64,000 nucleotides of DNA from Skermanella mucosa (GCF_016765655.2 NZ_CP086106.1:3957001-4021000); one strand, 5' to 3'; shown: positions 37,254 to 46,587, counted from the first letter of the stretch. The notes: a model not told the origin generated them from the sequence alone. Numbers and translations are program-made.

Positions 37254-37718
37254 ATGCCTGTCCCGACCGTCCTGGGCCGGAAGACGGCGCTGGTCGCCGC
37301 GCTGGTGCTCCTCGCTGGCGGCTTGGCCGCCTGGATGCTCTCCCAAGGAGGCGCCCGGATCGATCCGGGCGACGCCGCCCAGGTAGCCCTCGGCAAGACC
37401 GTCTACGCGGCGAACTGCGCATCCTGCCACGGCGCCGCTCTGGAGGGTCAGCCGGACTGGCGGGAGCGGAAGCCCGACGGCAGGCTGCCCGCCCCGCCCC
37501 ACGACGTCTCCGGCCATACCTGGCACCATCCCGCCGAAACGCTTTTCGGCATCGTCAAGGACGGCATGGCCGCGTACGCCCCTCCCGGCTACGAGAGCGA
37601 CATGCCCGCGTTCGGCGGCACGCTGTCCGACGAGGAGATCCGGGCGGTGCTGGCCTTCATCGCGAGCCGCTGGCCGGAAAACGTCCGGACCCGCTGGATG
37701 GCCGCCGGCGTCAGCTGA
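37254..37718 (+). CDS. Membrane-anchored mono-heme cytochrome c
   Basis: 154 residues. One N-terminal membrane helix (TALVAALVLLAGGLAAWMLS) precedes a class I cytochrome c with the heme motif CASCHG and a distal methionine in DMPAFGGTLSDEEIRAVLAFI. The segment VYAANCASCHGAALEGQPDWRERKPDG is typical of copper-associated c-type cytochromes. It follows the multicopper oxidase by about 30 bases and probably exchanges electrons with it. The 3' end overlaps the convergent fahA gene by eight bases. Confidence 0.9.
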   Translation: MPVPTVLGRKTALVAALVLLAGGLAAWMLSQGGARIDPGDAAQVALGKTVYAANCASCHGAALEGQPDWRERKPDGRLPAPPHDVSGHTWHHPAETLFGIVKDGMAAYAPPGYESDMPAFGGTLSDEEIRAVLAFIASRWPENVRTRWMAAGVS

Positions 37719-38988
37719 GGGCCGGCGTCACCCGCCCCGTGACCTGGCCGAAGCCCACGCGGTAGCCGTCTCCCTGGCACCAGCCGGTGATGGTCACCTC
37801 GTCCCCGTCCTCCAGGAACGTGCGCTCGCCGCCTCCCGCCAAAACGAGCGGGTTCCGGCCGTTCCAGGTGAGTTCCAGCAGGCTGCCGAGGCTGTCCGGC
37901 TCCGGGCCGCTGATCGTGCCGGAGCCCATCAGGTCGCCCACGCGGGTGTTGCACCCCGATACCGTGTGATGGGCGAGTTGCTGCGCCATGCTCCAGTACA
38001 GGTGACTGAAGTTCGTCCGGCAGACCGTGGTGGGGTCGGCACGTCCGTCCGGCCGCAACGCCACCTCCAGGTGGAGGTCGATCGACGCCTTCCCGATCTG
38101 GCGGAGATAGGGCAGCGGCTCCGGGTCCTGGGGCGGGCCGGCCACCCGGAACGGCTCCAGGGCGTCCAGCGTCACCACCCAGGGCGAGATCGAGGTCGCG
38201 AAGCTCTTGGCGTTGAACGGCCCGAGCGGCACGTATTCCCACTGCTGGATGTCGCGGGCGCTCCAGTCGTTCATCAGCACCATGCCGAAGATATGCCTCT
38301 CCGCCTCGCCCACGGGGATCGGCTCGCCCAGGTCGTTGCCCTGGCCGACGATGAAGGCGGTCTCCAGTTCGAAGTCGAGCTTGCGGCTCGGCCCGAAGCC
38401 GGGCCTCTCGTCGGCCGGCGCCTTGGTCTGGCCGTTGGGACGGCGCACCGGCGTGCCGCTGACCACCACCGAGCTGACCCGGCCGTTGTACCCGACCGGC
38501 AGGTGCAGCCAGTTGGGCAGCAGCGCATTCTTCGGGTCCCGAAACATCGACCCGACATTGGTGGCGTGTTCCTTCGACGAATAGAAATCCGTGTAATCGC
38601 CGACTTCGACCGGCAGGTGGAGGCGCGCACCGGCCATCGGCACCAGGGCGCGGGCGCGCAATGCCGGATCGTCCCGCAGGGTCGGGATGTCAAGGCGCAG
38701 CAACTCGCCGACCCGTGCCCGCACCCGGCGCCAGGCATCATGCCCCAGCGCGATGAAAGGGTTCAGGCTCGGCCGGGCGAACACCCCGACGGCGCCGGAG
38801 CCAGCTTGCAGCAAGCCGGCCTCCTCCAGCAGCGCCAGGTCGAGGATCCGGTCGCCGATCGCGACGCCGACCCGGGGCGCCGGGACGGCGTCGGTCGAGA
38901 ACACCCCGAAGGGCAGGTTCTGGATCGGAAAATGGCTGCCCGGCGCCACCGTCACGAAGGACTTGAGGAAGGGATCGTTGGGATGCAT
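37711..38988 (-). CDS. fahA: Fumarylacetoacetase
   Basis: Hydrolyses fumarylacetoacetate to fumarate and acetoacetate, the final step of tyrosine/homogentisate breakdown. The 425-residue product has the N-terminal SH3-like domain (PIQNLPFGVFST) and the FAH fold. Active-site segments include DFYSSKEHATNVGSMFRD with the catalytic histidine, FELETAFIVGQGNDLGEPI, MNDWSARDIQQWEYVPLGPF and GSGTISGPEP. It follows hmgA by 12 bases and ends against the cytochrome gene. The start has GGAGGAAACC upstream. Confidence 0.96.
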   Translation of the reverse strand: MHPNDPFLKSFVTVAPGSHFPIQNLPFGVFSTDAVPAPRVGVAIGDRILDLALLEEAGLLQAGSGAVGVFARPSLNPFIALGHDAWRRVRARVGELLRLDIPTLRDDPALRARALVPMAGARLHLPVEVGDYTDFYSSKEHATNVGSMFRDPKNALLPNWLHLPVGYNGRVSSVVVSGTPVRRPNGQTKAPADERPGFGPSRKLDFELETAFIVGQGNDLGEPIPVGEAERHIFGMVLMNDWSARDIQQWEYVPLGPFNAKSFATSISPWVVTLDALEPFRVAGPPQDPEPLPYLRQIGKASIDLHLEVALRPDGRADPTTVCRTNFSHLYWSMAQQLAHHTVSGCNTRVGDLMGSGTISGPEPDSLGSLLELTWNGRNPLVLAGGGERTFLEDGDEVTITGWCQGDGYRVGFGQVTGRVTPALS

Positions 38989-39000
38989 GCGGTTTCCTCC

Positions 39001-40308
39001 TCAGCGGCGCCCGGGATCGAAATGCTTGCGCAGCCGCGTTCCATAGGTGCCGTAGTCCTGCTGGAGTTGCTCCAGCCCGGCGGCGTAGGCCGTCACCCGC
39101 TGCGGGAAGCGCGTCTCGAACATGAAGGCCAGGGTGCCTTCCAGCTTGTGCGGCTTGAGCTCGGCGTTGCTCGCCTTCTCGAAGGCGTCCCTGTCGGGGC
39201 CGTGCGGCAGCATCATGTTGTGCAGCGAGAAGCCGCCCGGCACGAAGCCGCCCCCGGTCTTCGCGTCATAGACGCCATGGATCAGCCCCATGAACTCGCT
39301 CATGACGTTCATGTGGTACCAGGGCGGCCGGAAGGTGTTCTCGGCCACCATCCAGCGCTCGGGAAAGATGACGAAGTCGATGTTCGCGGTGCCCGGCGTT
39401 TCCGAGGGCGATGTCAGCACGGTGAAGATCGAGGGGTCGGCGTGGTCGAACAGGACGGGGCCGACCGGCGAGTAGCGCCGCAGGTCGTATTTGAAGGGCG
39501 CATAATTTCCGTGCCACGCGACCACGTCGAGCGGCGAGTGGGCGATCTCCGTCACCCACAGCGAACCGCCCCATTTCACGGTCAGCGTCGACGGCGCGTC
39601 GCGGTCCTCATAGGCGGCGACGGGGGTGAGGAAGTCCCTCGGGTTGGCGAGGCAATTGGCGCCGATCGGGCCGCGCTCCGGCAGCGTCAGGCCGCCGCCA
39701 TAGTTCTCGCACAGATAGCCGCGGGCCGGGCCATCCCGCAGTTCGGCCTTGAACTTCACGCCGCGCGGGATCACCGCGATCTCGCCGGGCTCGATGTCGA
39801 TGGTGCCGAACTCGGTGCGCAGCCGCAACCCTCCCTGCTGGGGCACGAACAGCATCTCGCCGTCGGCATTGTAGAAATACTCGTCCTTCATCGAACGGGT
39901 GGCGAGATAGACGTGGGCCGCCATGCCGGTCTGGCTGCCGGCGTCGCCCGCGGTGGTGATGGTCCGTACGCCCTCCACGAGGCAGAGCGGCTCCGAGGGG
40001 ATCGGCACCGGGTCCCAGCGCATCGGTGCCGGCGGGATCTCGACCTCGACGCAGGGCGCCGTCCGCCACAGCCCGGCGTCAGCCCTGGCGAACCGGCCCC
40101 AGTTGGCGACGGTCGGCCGGATGCGGTACAGCCAGGAGCGCTCGTTGGACGCCCGCGGCGCCGTGAAGGGCGAGCCGCTGAGCTGCTCCGCGTAGAGGCC
40201 GTAGGCGCACCGCTGCGGCGAGTTGCGGCCGACCGGCAGGGCGCCGGGCAGCGCTTCGGATTCGAAACCGTTGCCGAAGCCGGATTGGTAGGCCAGTTCG
40301 GTTGCCAT
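39001..40308 (-). CDS. hmgA: Homogentisate 1,2-dioxygenase
   Basis: Opens the aromatic ring of homogentisate with Fe(II) and oxygen to maleylacetoacetate. The 435-residue product starts [25 protein letters not shown], a family signature. Iron-ligand segments [18 protein letters not shown] and [10 protein letters not shown] and the [21 protein letters not shown] segment are present. ATG 40308 follows GGAGGAACACCC; the upstream frame extension is not coding. The pathway needs maleylacetoacetate isomerase, which is not adjacent. Confidence 0.97.
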   Translation of the reverse strand: MATELAYQSGFGNGFESEALPGALPVGRNSPQRCAYGLYAEQLSGSPFTAPRASNERSWLYRIRPTVANWGRFARADAGLWRTAPCVEVEIPPAPMRWDPVPIPSEPLCLVEGVRTITTAGDAGSQTGMAAHVYLATRSMKDEYFYNADGEMLFVPQQGGLRLRTEFGTIDIEPGEIAVIPRGVKFKAELRDGPARGYLCENYGGGLTLPERGPIGANCLANPRDFLTPVAAYEDRDAPSTLTVKWGGSLWVTEIAHSPLDVVAWHGNYAPFKYDLRRYSPVGPVLFDHADPSIFTVLTSPSETPGTANIDFVIFPERWMVAENTFRPPWYHMNVMSEFMGLIHGVYDAKTGGGFVPGGFSLHNMMLPHGPDRDAFEKASNAELKPHKLEGTLAFMFETRFPQRVTAYAAGLEQLQQDYGTYGTRLRKHFDPGRR

Positions 40309-40470
40309 GGGTGTTCCTCCGATCATCTTGTTCTTCGCGAGGTCCGGGTTCGCGGTCGCCCTTCCGGAACTTGGACCATCGAGGATACCGGATACCGAAC
40401 GGGTCCGTCCGCAGCGATCATCGGTGGCACTCTCCCTGGTCGGCGGCCTGCGGGCGCCCATGTCATTGCC

Positions 40471-40872
40471 ATGGACGCGCCACGCTTATCCCCTCCCGCC
40501 GCGACCGTCTACTATGACGGCGCCTGCCCGATCTGCTCCCGGGAGATCGCCTTCTATCGCCGGCGCGACGCGGCAGGGCGCGTCCGCTGGCATGATCTGC
40601 GCCGGGAGCCGGTCGACCCGGCCCGGGACGGGATCTCCCAGGAGGCGGCTCTCGCCCGTTTCCATCTCCGCCGCGCGGACGGCACGCTGGTTTCGGGCGC
40701 CGCGGCTTTCACCGCCCTCTGGTCCTTGATTCCCGGCTTCCGGGTTCTGGGATCCCTGGCGCGCCTGCCCGGCATGACCTGGGCGCTGGAACGAGGCTAC
40801 CAACTCTTCCTGCGACTGCGCCCGCTGCCGTCATCCACGGGCGCCTGCCCGGAAGATCGCTGCGGCACATGA
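40471..40872 (+). CDS. DCC-family thiol-disulfide oxidoreductase-like protein (DUF393)
   Basis: 133 residues. The DUF393 motif [21 protein letters not shown], the DLR motif (WHDLRREPV) and the C-terminal helical part [21 protein letters not shown] fit this thioredoxin-like family. CPIC would be the redox pair; the conserved motif DGxCPxC is complete. A few more cysteines (CPEDRCGT) lie at the end. It overlaps the next gene by four bases. Confidence 0.85.
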   Translation: MDAPRLSPPAATVYYDGACPICSREIAFYRRRDAAGRVRWHDLRREPVDPARDGISQEAALARFHLRRADGTLVSGAAAFTALWSLIPGFRVLGSLARLPGMTWALERGYQLFLRLRPLPSSTGACPEDRCGT

Positions 40873-41810
40873 GTTTCCCCGGACCCGGAAGCTTCGCCTG
40901 GGCTGCGGCGGCCATCCTGATTGCCGCCCTGGTCGGACTCGGCCTGTGGCTGTGGACACCCGACAAATCCAGGGAAGAGCTGGAATCCCGGTATCTCGAC
41001 GCACCGACGGACATGGTGGACGTAGCGGGACTGCGCCTGCATGTGCGCGACACCGGCCCGCGGCAGGCCCCGGCGGTGATCCTGATCCACGGCTTCGGGT
41101 CGAGCCTGCACACCTGGGAGGCATGGGCCGGCGGCTTGTCCACCGATTACCGGGTTGTCCGCTTCGACCTCCCCGGTTCCGGCCTGTCGGAGCCGGACCC
41201 GACGGGAGACTACACGGTCGGACGCAGCGTGGAGATCCTGCAGGCCCTGATGGACGGGATGGGGATCGACCGGGCGAGCCTGGTCGGCAATTCCATGGGC
41301 GGACGGGTCGCCTGGAACTTCGCCGCCCGGAACCCCGGCCGGGTCGAGAAGCTCGTGCTGATCTCTCCCGACGGTTTCGCCAGCCCCGGTGAGGAATATG
41401 GGCGCCGGACGGAAGTGCCCCTCCCCATGAAGCTGATGCGCTACACCCTGCCCCGGGTGTTCCTGAGGATGAACCTGGCGCCGGCCTACGGCGATCCGGC
41501 GCGGATGACGGATGCCTATCTCGACCGCTATCACGACCTGATCCGGGCTCCCGGCGTCCGGGACGCGCTGATCGCCCGGATGGAGCAGGCGGTCCGCGAG
41601 GACCCCGTGCCCCTGCTGCGGCGCATAGAGGCTCCGACCCTGCTGCTGTGGGGCGAGAAGGACGCCCTCATTCCGGTCGCCAACGCCGAGGATTATCTAC
41701 GGGCCCTGCCCCACGGCACGCTGGTGCGCCTGCCCGGCATCGGCCATGTCCCCCAGGAGGAAGCCCCCGCCGCCACCCTGGAGCCGGTCAAGGCCTTCCT
41801 GGCGCGGTGA
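40869..41810 (+). CDS. Membrane-anchored alpha/beta hydrolase
   Basis: A 313-residue alpha/beta hydrolase with an N-terminal hydrophobic anchor (FAWAAAAILIAALVGLGLWLW). The catalytic set is visible: serine in VGNSMGGRV, aspartate in GEKDALIPV and histidine in GIGHVPQEEAP, with the oxyanion HGFGSS motif. Similar enzymes hydrolyse esters, epoxides or ring-fission products. The active-site side probably faces the periplasm if the anchor is oriented N-in. The start overlaps the DUF393 gene, indicating co-translation. Confidence 0.88.
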   Translation: MSFPGPGSFAWAAAAILIAALVGLGLWLWTPDKSREELESRYLDAPTDMVDVAGLRLHVRDTGPRQAPAVILIHGFGSSLHTWEAWAGGLSTDYRVVRFDLPGSGLSEPDPTGDYTVGRSVEILQALMDGMGIDRASLVGNSMGGRVAWNFAARNPGRVEKLVLISPDGFASPGEEYGRRTEVPLPMKLMRYTLPRVFLRMNLAPAYGDPARMTDAYLDRYHDLIRAPGVRDALIARMEQAVREDPVPLLRRIEAPTLLLWGEKDALIPVANAEDYLRALPHGTLVRLPGIGHVPQEEAPAATLEPVKAFLAR

Positions 41811-41835
41811 GCGGCCGGCGTCCCGGCGGCAAGCG

Positions 41836-42447
41836 TCAGGATCGGCGGGAGGCCGGATGGCGCGGAGCCCCGGAGGAGTTGGCGCGCATCACGACCCCCA
41901 GGACCACGCCGAGCACCCCGCCCAGGATGTGCGCCGTCTGCGAGATGCCGTCGTCCGCGAACAGCGCCATCACCTCGCGGCCGAGATAGAGGGCGGCCAC
42001 CAGCAGCACGGTGAGCGGGATCGTGCCGGACCGCCCGGCCAGCATGGCCGTCAGCATGATCAGGCAGAAAACCGTGCCGCTGGCGCCGATCAAAGCACCC
42101 CTCGGGTCGAGGATGCATTGGGCCAGCCCGACCGACACCGACGCCGTGACCAGCACGGCCAGCATCTTGAAGGAGCCGAAACGATCCTCCAGCAGCGGGC
42201 CGGTCAGCAGGATCACCACGAAGTTCGACAGCAGGTGGGTCATGCCGCCATGGGCCAGCGTCCATGTCAGCAGGGAAAGGAGAAAGTCGCCGTCCCACGG
42301 ACGGATCGGCCCATGGACCGCCAGTCTTCCCTGGATCGGCAGGATAGTGGCCGCGACGGCGGCCAAGGTGTAGCAGACCGTCACCGGCGCATTCAGTTCG
42401 ATCCTGGGCAAGGCGGCACCTGGGCAGTGGACTTCCGCCGAGACCAT
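41836..42447 (-). CDS. Rhomboid-family intramembrane serine protease
   Basis: A 203-residue protease with about six hydrophobic segments. The catalytic serine is in LIGASGTVF and the histidine in ISQTAHILGGVLG, with the upstream HxxxN-type segment GGMTHLLSNFVVILLTGPLLEDRFG, all typical of GlpG-like rhomboids. ATG 42447 is preferred because AGGAG precedes it; a longer frame starts at 42471. Substrates are unknown; the gene is convergent with the hydrolase. Confidence 0.87.
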   Translation of the reverse strand: MVSAEVHCPGAALPRIELNAPVTVCYTLAAVAATILPIQGRLAVHGPIRPWDGDFLLSLLTWTLAHGGMTHLLSNFVVILLTGPLLEDRFGSFKMLAVLVTASVSVGLAQCILDPRGALIGASGTVFCLIMLTAMLAGRSGTIPLTVLLVAALYLGREVMALFADDGISQTAHILGGVLGVVLGVVMRANSSGAPRHPASRRS

Positions 42448-42492
42448 AAAGACTCCTGCGGCCGCCGTCACCGGGAGTCGCTCCCGCGGGGA

Positions 42493-42957
42493 TCAGGATG
42501 CGGCCAGGGCGGCTTTGCGCTTCTCCTGCGGCGGTCTCTTGGCGAGAGTGGCGGCCACGGAGTTCAGGACCGCACTGACTCGCACGGGCTTGATCAAGAC
42601 GTCCGATGCGTATTCCCGCCCGTCCAGGGCCGCTCTCTGGTAGTCGGAGGTGACGAAAATGATGCTCACCCCCATCGGATGCAGTTCGGCCGCCACCGAT
42701 ATGCCGTCGACGGCGCTTGCCAGCCCGATGTCTAGCAGCACAAGGTCCGGCAGGTCCTGGAACGCCGTACGAAGCGCTTCCTCGCCGGTGTCGACCGGCC
42801 CCAGGACGGTGTAGCCTTCCCTGGTCAGGATGGATGCCAACCCCATGGCGATCAGGTGGTTGTCCTCACAGACCAGGATGCGCCGCGCGCCGGCGTGTTC
42901 CTTGCTGGTGGCGATGTCTCCAGTGAAAGGCATCTGAGCGACCCCTATGCTGAGCAT
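42493..42957 (-). CDS. Single-domain response regulator (CheY-like receiver)
   Basis: 154 residues: a receiver domain with the acidic pocket in RILVCEDNHL, phosphorylation aspartate in DLVLLDIGLAS, the T/S in IIFVTSDY and lysine in DVLIKPVRV. No output domain follows, only a basic Ala-rich tail. It begins at ATG 42957 with GGAGG close upstream; ATG 42933 is an alternative. A CtrA-like site lies about 40-55 bases upstream. No kinase is adjacent. It may act in a phosphorelay. Confidence 0.9.
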   Translation of the reverse strand: MLSIGVAQMPFTGDIATSKEHAGARRILVCEDNHLIAMGLASILTREGYTVLGPVDTGEEALRTAFQDLPDLVLLDIGLASAVDGISVAAELHPMGVSIIFVTSDYQRAALDGREYASDVLIKPVRVSAVLNSVAATLAKRPPQEKRKAALAAS

Positions 42958-42995
42958 GACCTCCGTGAGCGATCCTGAAGAGTGCGCCCCAGATC

Positions 42996-43011
42996 GTTAA
43001 CCAAACGTTAG
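42996..43011 (-). promoter_or_regulatory. CtrA-like binding site upstream of the response regulator
   Basis: On the minus strand the sequence reads CTAA-N7-TTAAC, one base from the CtrA consensus TTAA-N7-TTAAC and nearly identical to the site at 23191-23206. It is about 40-55 bases upstream of the receiver-protein start, a normal activator distance. Confidence 0.5.
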
Positions 43012-43220
43012 CTATAAATTGTGACTCATTAAACTAATTTCTCTGCGATCTGCCTGGCGCTTCTTTCTCGCGACCCCGGTGCCACAAGAGGCGGCCGGGG
43101 TGGACCCAAGGGCCGGGACAGGGTGTTGCTATGGGGGAAGCGGCCTGGGACAGGCACTTCCCGTCCCGACCCAATCCGCAATCGAGCCCAACGGGGCGAG
43201 CCAAACGGGGAAGGAGTCCA

Positions 43221-44201
43221 GTGACACGTATCGTCGTTCTCAGCACCGGCGGAACCATCGCGTCGCGTTACAGCGCCGAGCATGAGTCCGTGGTGAGCAA
43301 CGTGGCGGGCGAAGAGCTCGTCTCGACGCTCGGTCCCCTCGCCCCCGACGTGGCGGTCGCGGCGGAGGAATTCTCCAACCTCGGAAGCTACCGGATCGAC
43401 CTGCCGACCGCCTTCGAGCTGGTCCAGCGCATCGGCGTCCTTGTGTCCGACCCGGAAATCGCCGGCGTGGTCGTCACCCATGGAACCGACACCATGGAGG
43501 AAAGCGCCTATCTCGCGGACCTCCTGCTCGATACGGAGAAGCCGGTCGTCTTCACCGGGGCGCAGCTGCATGCCGACGAGCCGGACTCCGACGGGCCGAG
43601 GAACCTGGCGGACTCGATCCGGGTCGCCGCCTGTCCGGATGCCCGCGGACTGGGCGCCCTGATCGTGTTCGGTCAGGAAATCCACGCGGCGCGGGACGCC
43701 ACGAAGGTACATGCGTCACGGGTCGGGACCTTCGCCTCGTCGGAGCACGGCAAGCTCGGCGAGATCGACGCCGGCCGGGTCAGGCTGCAGCGCAGGACCA
43801 TCCGCCGCGGCCCCGTCGAAACCGGCCGGATCGAGCCGCGGGTCGACCTGATCAAGCTGGTCATGGGGTCCGACGCGGCGTTCGTCAGGGCGGCGCTGGA
43901 GAACGGCGCTCGCGGCCTTGTCCTGGAAGCCTTCGGCCGGGGCAACGCCACGCCCGCGGTCACCGAGGCGGCGATCGAGGCGATCGGACGGGGAATCCCC
44001 GTGGCCGTGACCTCCCGCTCTCCCCAGGGGAGGGTCGAGCCGATCTACGGAGCCGGCGGAGGATCGGACCTGGCGTCCGCCGGGGCGATCTTCTGCGGCG
44101 ACCTGAGCGGCATCAAGGCGCGGATCCTGCTGGCGCTGCTGCTCGGGTCCGGTGCGGACCCATCCACCATCCGCCGGCGGATGGAGCTTCACGGCAACTG
44201 A
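43221..44201 (+). CDS. Asparaginase/glutaminase-family amidohydrolase
   Basis: 326 residues of the type I/II L-asparaginase family, cytoplasmic because no signal peptide is seen. Active-site threonines lie in VVLSTGGTIASR (motif 1) and VVTHGTDTMEESAY (motif 2). The C-terminal GIPVAVTSRSPQGRVEPIYG region is family-typical. GTG 43221 follows AAGGAGTCCA; the in-frame ATG at 43131 lacks a good ribosome site. Besides asparagine it might hydrolyse half-amides, which fits the imidase-like gene 33 bases downstream. Confidence 0.88.
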   Translation: MTRIVVLSTGGTIASRYSAEHESVVSNVAGEELVSTLGPLAPDVAVAAEEFSNLGSYRIDLPTAFELVQRIGVLVSDPEIAGVVVTHGTDTMEESAYLADLLLDTEKPVVFTGAQLHADEPDSDGPRNLADSIRVAACPDARGLGALIVFGQEIHAARDATKVHASRVGTFASSEHGKLGEIDAGRVRLQRRTIRRGPVETGRIEPRVDLIKLVMGSDAAFVRAALENGARGLVLEAFGRGNATPAVTEAAIEAIGRGIPVAVTSRSPQGRVEPIYGAGGGSDLASAGAIFCGDLSGIKARILLALLLGSGADPSTIRRRMELHGN

Positions 44202-44234
44202 TCCGGCGGAACCCACAGACAGGGGAGAAGAAAC

Positions 44235-45134
44235 ATGGCGAAAGAAATACTGGTATCCTACGGGGTCGACGTGGACGCGGTCGCGGGATGGCTCGGGTCC
44301 TACGGCGGCGAGGACAGCCCCTGCGACATCTCCCGCGGCGTGTTCGCCGGGCGGGTCGGAAGCATGCGGCTGCTGCGCATGTTCGAGAAATGGGGGATCA
44401 GGACGACCTGGTTCATGCCCGGCCACTCGATCGAGACTTTCCGGGACCAGATGAAAGCGGTCGCCGACGCCGGCCACGAGGTCGGGATGCACGGCTACAG
44501 CCATGAGAACCCCATCGCCATGACTCCCGTGCAGGAGGAAGCGATCTTCGACAAATGCGTCGACCTGATCGCCGAACTGTCGGGCAAGCCGCCGCGCGGC
44601 TATGTGGCTCCCTGGTGGGAGTTCGGCTCCAAGACCAACGAGCTGCTCCTGAAGAAGGGCATCAAGTACGATCACTCGCTGATGCACAACGACCACCATC
44701 CCTATTACGTGACGGTCGGCGACCAGTGGACCAAGATCGACTATTCCCAGCATCCGTCAGCCTGGATGAAACCCTATGTTCCGGGCGAGGAGACCGACCT
44801 GATCGAGATCCCGGCCTCCTGGTACCTGGACGACCTGCCGCCGATGATGTTCATCAAGGCGTCGCCGAACAGCCACGGTTTCGTCAATCCGCACGACATC
44901 GAGCAGATGTGGCGCGACCAGTTCGACTGGGTGTACGAGAACTACGACTACGCGGTCTTCCCGCTGACCATCCATCCCGACGTCTCTGGCAAGCCGCACG
45001 TGCTCCAGATGCACCAGCGCCTGTTCGACTACCTTAAAGGTCACGACGGCGTCCGGTTCGTCACGATGGAGGAGATCGCCGAGGACTTCGCCCGGAGATT
45101 CCCGAAGTCGGGTTCCGCACGGCCCCAGTCGTGA
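44235..45134 (+). CDS. Polysaccharide deacetylase-fold hydrolase, imidase (cyclic imide hydrolase)-like
   Basis: 299 residues with the CE4/NodB-type fold. Its start [21 protein letters not shown] and segments [42 protein letters not shown] and [20 protein letters not shown] closely resemble, from memory, bacterial cyclic imide hydrolases rather than chitin or peptidoglycan deacetylases. Imidases open succinimide-like rings to half-amides and need zinc. The catalytic HxxxH (HGYSH) is present. Asparaginase-family upstream and CobW downstream fit an imide-degradation module. Peptidoglycan deacetylase is the main alternative. Confidence 0.82.
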   Translation: MAKEILVSYGVDVDAVAGWLGSYGGEDSPCDISRGVFAGRVGSMRLLRMFEKWGIRTTWFMPGHSIETFRDQMKAVADAGHEVGMHGYSHENPIAMTPVQEEAIFDKCVDLIAELSGKPPRGYVAPWWEFGSKTNELLLKKGIKYDHSLMHNDHHPYYVTVGDQWTKIDYSQHPSAWMKPYVPGEETDLIEIPASWYLDDLPPMMFIKASPNSHGFVNPHDIEQMWRDQFDWVYENYDYAVFPLTIHPDVSGKPHVLQMHQRLFDYLKGHDGVRFVTMEEIAEDFARRFPKSGSARPQS

Positions 45135-45156
45135 CGCCACGCCGACACCGGAGGCG

Positions 45157-45486
45157 ATGAACGCCATGTGCGGGCTATGCGGAACGTTCGGGGCCGCCGA
45201 TCACTGGACCGACGGCCTGGGGGAAGGCACGGCACTCTCCCCCACCGCCGAACGGAGGCGGCGCGCTCAAATCGCCAACGAGGTGCTGGGCCTCTACGGG
45301 CTCAAGCTGACGGAATGGGCGAACCGCTTCACCCTGACCGGCCGGACCGGGAAGTCCGCGGTGGTCGACCAGTTCGGCGGCATCTGGGCCGAGGCCGAAC
45401 GGCTCACGGGACGGGCCTGCGACCCGCTCGACCCGGCGGTGATCGAGGCGATGGAGGCCCGGCAGCGCGCCGGAAGCCATGGCTGA
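45157..45486 (+). CDS. Small protein of unknown function between the imidase-like and CobW genes
   Basis: 109 residues with an N-terminal MCGLCGTFGAADHW (CGxCG motif) and a helical body (AERRRRAQIANEVLGLYGLKLTEWANRF, DQFGGIWAEAERLTGRACDPLD). The CGLCG pair may bind metal, perhaps zinc. It starts at ATG 45157 or 45166, 22 bases after the imidase-like gene, and its 3' end overlaps cobW by eight bases. I recall small CGLCG proteins next to CobW genes, but none with a known function. Confidence 0.72.
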   Translation: MNAMCGLCGTFGAADHWTDGLGEGTALSPTAERRRRAQIANEVLGLYGLKLTEWANRFTLTGRTGKSAVVDQFGGIWAEAERLTGRACDPLDPAVIEAMEARQRAGSHG

Positions 45487-46537
45487 CGCCGTGCCCCATG
45501 TAGGGCTGCCGCCGGTGACGGTGAACATCCTCACCGGCTTCCTCGGCTCGGGCAAGACCTCGCTGCTGAAGCGCCTGCTCACGCAGCCGGACCTGAAGGA
45601 CTCGGCGGTGCTGATCAACGAGTTCGGCGAGATCGGCATCGACCATTTCCTGGTCGAGGAGGTGGACGAGGACGTCGTCCTCCTGAAGAGCGGATGCATC
45701 TGCTGCACCATCCGCGGCGACCTGAAGGAGGCGCTCCTGGACCTGGACCAGCGGCGGGCCGCCGGGCGGGTGCCGGCTTTCACCCGGCTGATCCTGGAAA
45801 CGACGGGGCTGGCCGACCCTGCGCCGATCGTGGCCACCCTGGTGGCCGACCCGGCGCTGCGCCATCACTTCCGGATCGGCAACATCGTGACGGTGGTGGA
45901 TGCCGTCAACGGCGCGCGGAACCTCGACGCCCATCCGGAATCGGTGCGGCAGGCGGCGGTCGCGGACCGGCTCGTCCTGTCCAAGACCGATCTGGCGGAC
46001 GCCGGGACGGTGGATCTGGTCGAGCGCAGGCTGGCCGCGCTGAACCCCGCCGCCGATATCCACCGGCTCGACGAATCCCGGACGCCCGAGGCTTCCCTGT
46101 TCCTCGGCGACATCCACGACGCCAGTGCCCGCCGGAGCGAAGTCGCGCGCTGGCTGGCTTCCGAATCCCTGGAACACCATCACCATCACCATGACCGCCC
46201 GGACGTGAACCGCCACGATGACGTGCGGGCGTTCCTGCTGACGGCGGAGAAGCCGTTGGACTGGGCCCGCTTCGGGCTCTGGCTGTCGATGCTGCTCAAC
46301 CGCCACGGCACGGAAGTGCTTCGCCTCAAGGGACTGCTGTCGATCCGGGGGGTGGACACCCCCGTCGTCGTCCAGGGAGTGCAACATCTGATCCACAAGC
46401 CGGTTCACCTCGACGCCTGGCCCGACGGCATTCCGGGCACGCGGATCGTCGTCATCGCCCAGGGCCTGGACCCGGCCATCGTCCGGCGATCCTTCAAGGC
46501 CTTCGTCGATACTCCGGCCGGGCAGAAAGCGACCTGA
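45479..46537 (+). CDS. CobW/COG0523-family zinc-type metallochaperone GTPase
   Basis: 352 residues. P-loop GFLGSGKTSLLKRLL, the CxCC metal-binding motif in SGCICCTIRGDL, and the switch NEFGEIGID and SKTDLAD segments identify the CobW-C GTPase family. A run of histidines (HHHHHHD) around residue 235 is a typical metal store. GTP-driven metal loading of a partner is expected; an adjacent zinc-dependent hydrolase is the likely client. Confidence 0.93.
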   Translation: MADAVPHVGLPPVTVNILTGFLGSGKTSLLKRLLTQPDLKDSAVLINEFGEIGIDHFLVEEVDEDVVLLKSGCICCTIRGDLKEALLDLDQRRAAGRVPAFTRLILETTGLADPAPIVATLVADPALRHHFRIGNIVTVVDAVNGARNLDAHPESVRQAAVADRLVLSKTDLADAGTVDLVERRLAALNPAADIHRLDESRTPEASLFLGDIHDASARRSEVARWLASESLEHHHHHHDRPDVNRHDDVRAFLLTAEKPLDWARFGLWLSMLLNRHGTEVLRLKGLLSIRGVDTPVVVQGVQHLIHKPVHLDAWPDGIPGTRIVVIAQGLDPAIVRRSFKAFVDTPAGQKAT

Positions 46538-46587
46538 CGTTTTCGACCCCGACCGCCCCCTTTCCGATCCTGCGAGGAACCCACCAG

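Noticed and set aside
37966-40471. Very long plus-strand frame opposite fahA and hmgA
   Set aside because: It spans two well-supported minus-strand genes and reads as repetitive Arg/Gly/Asp-rich antisense. Only its last part, from 40471, is a real gene (DUF393).
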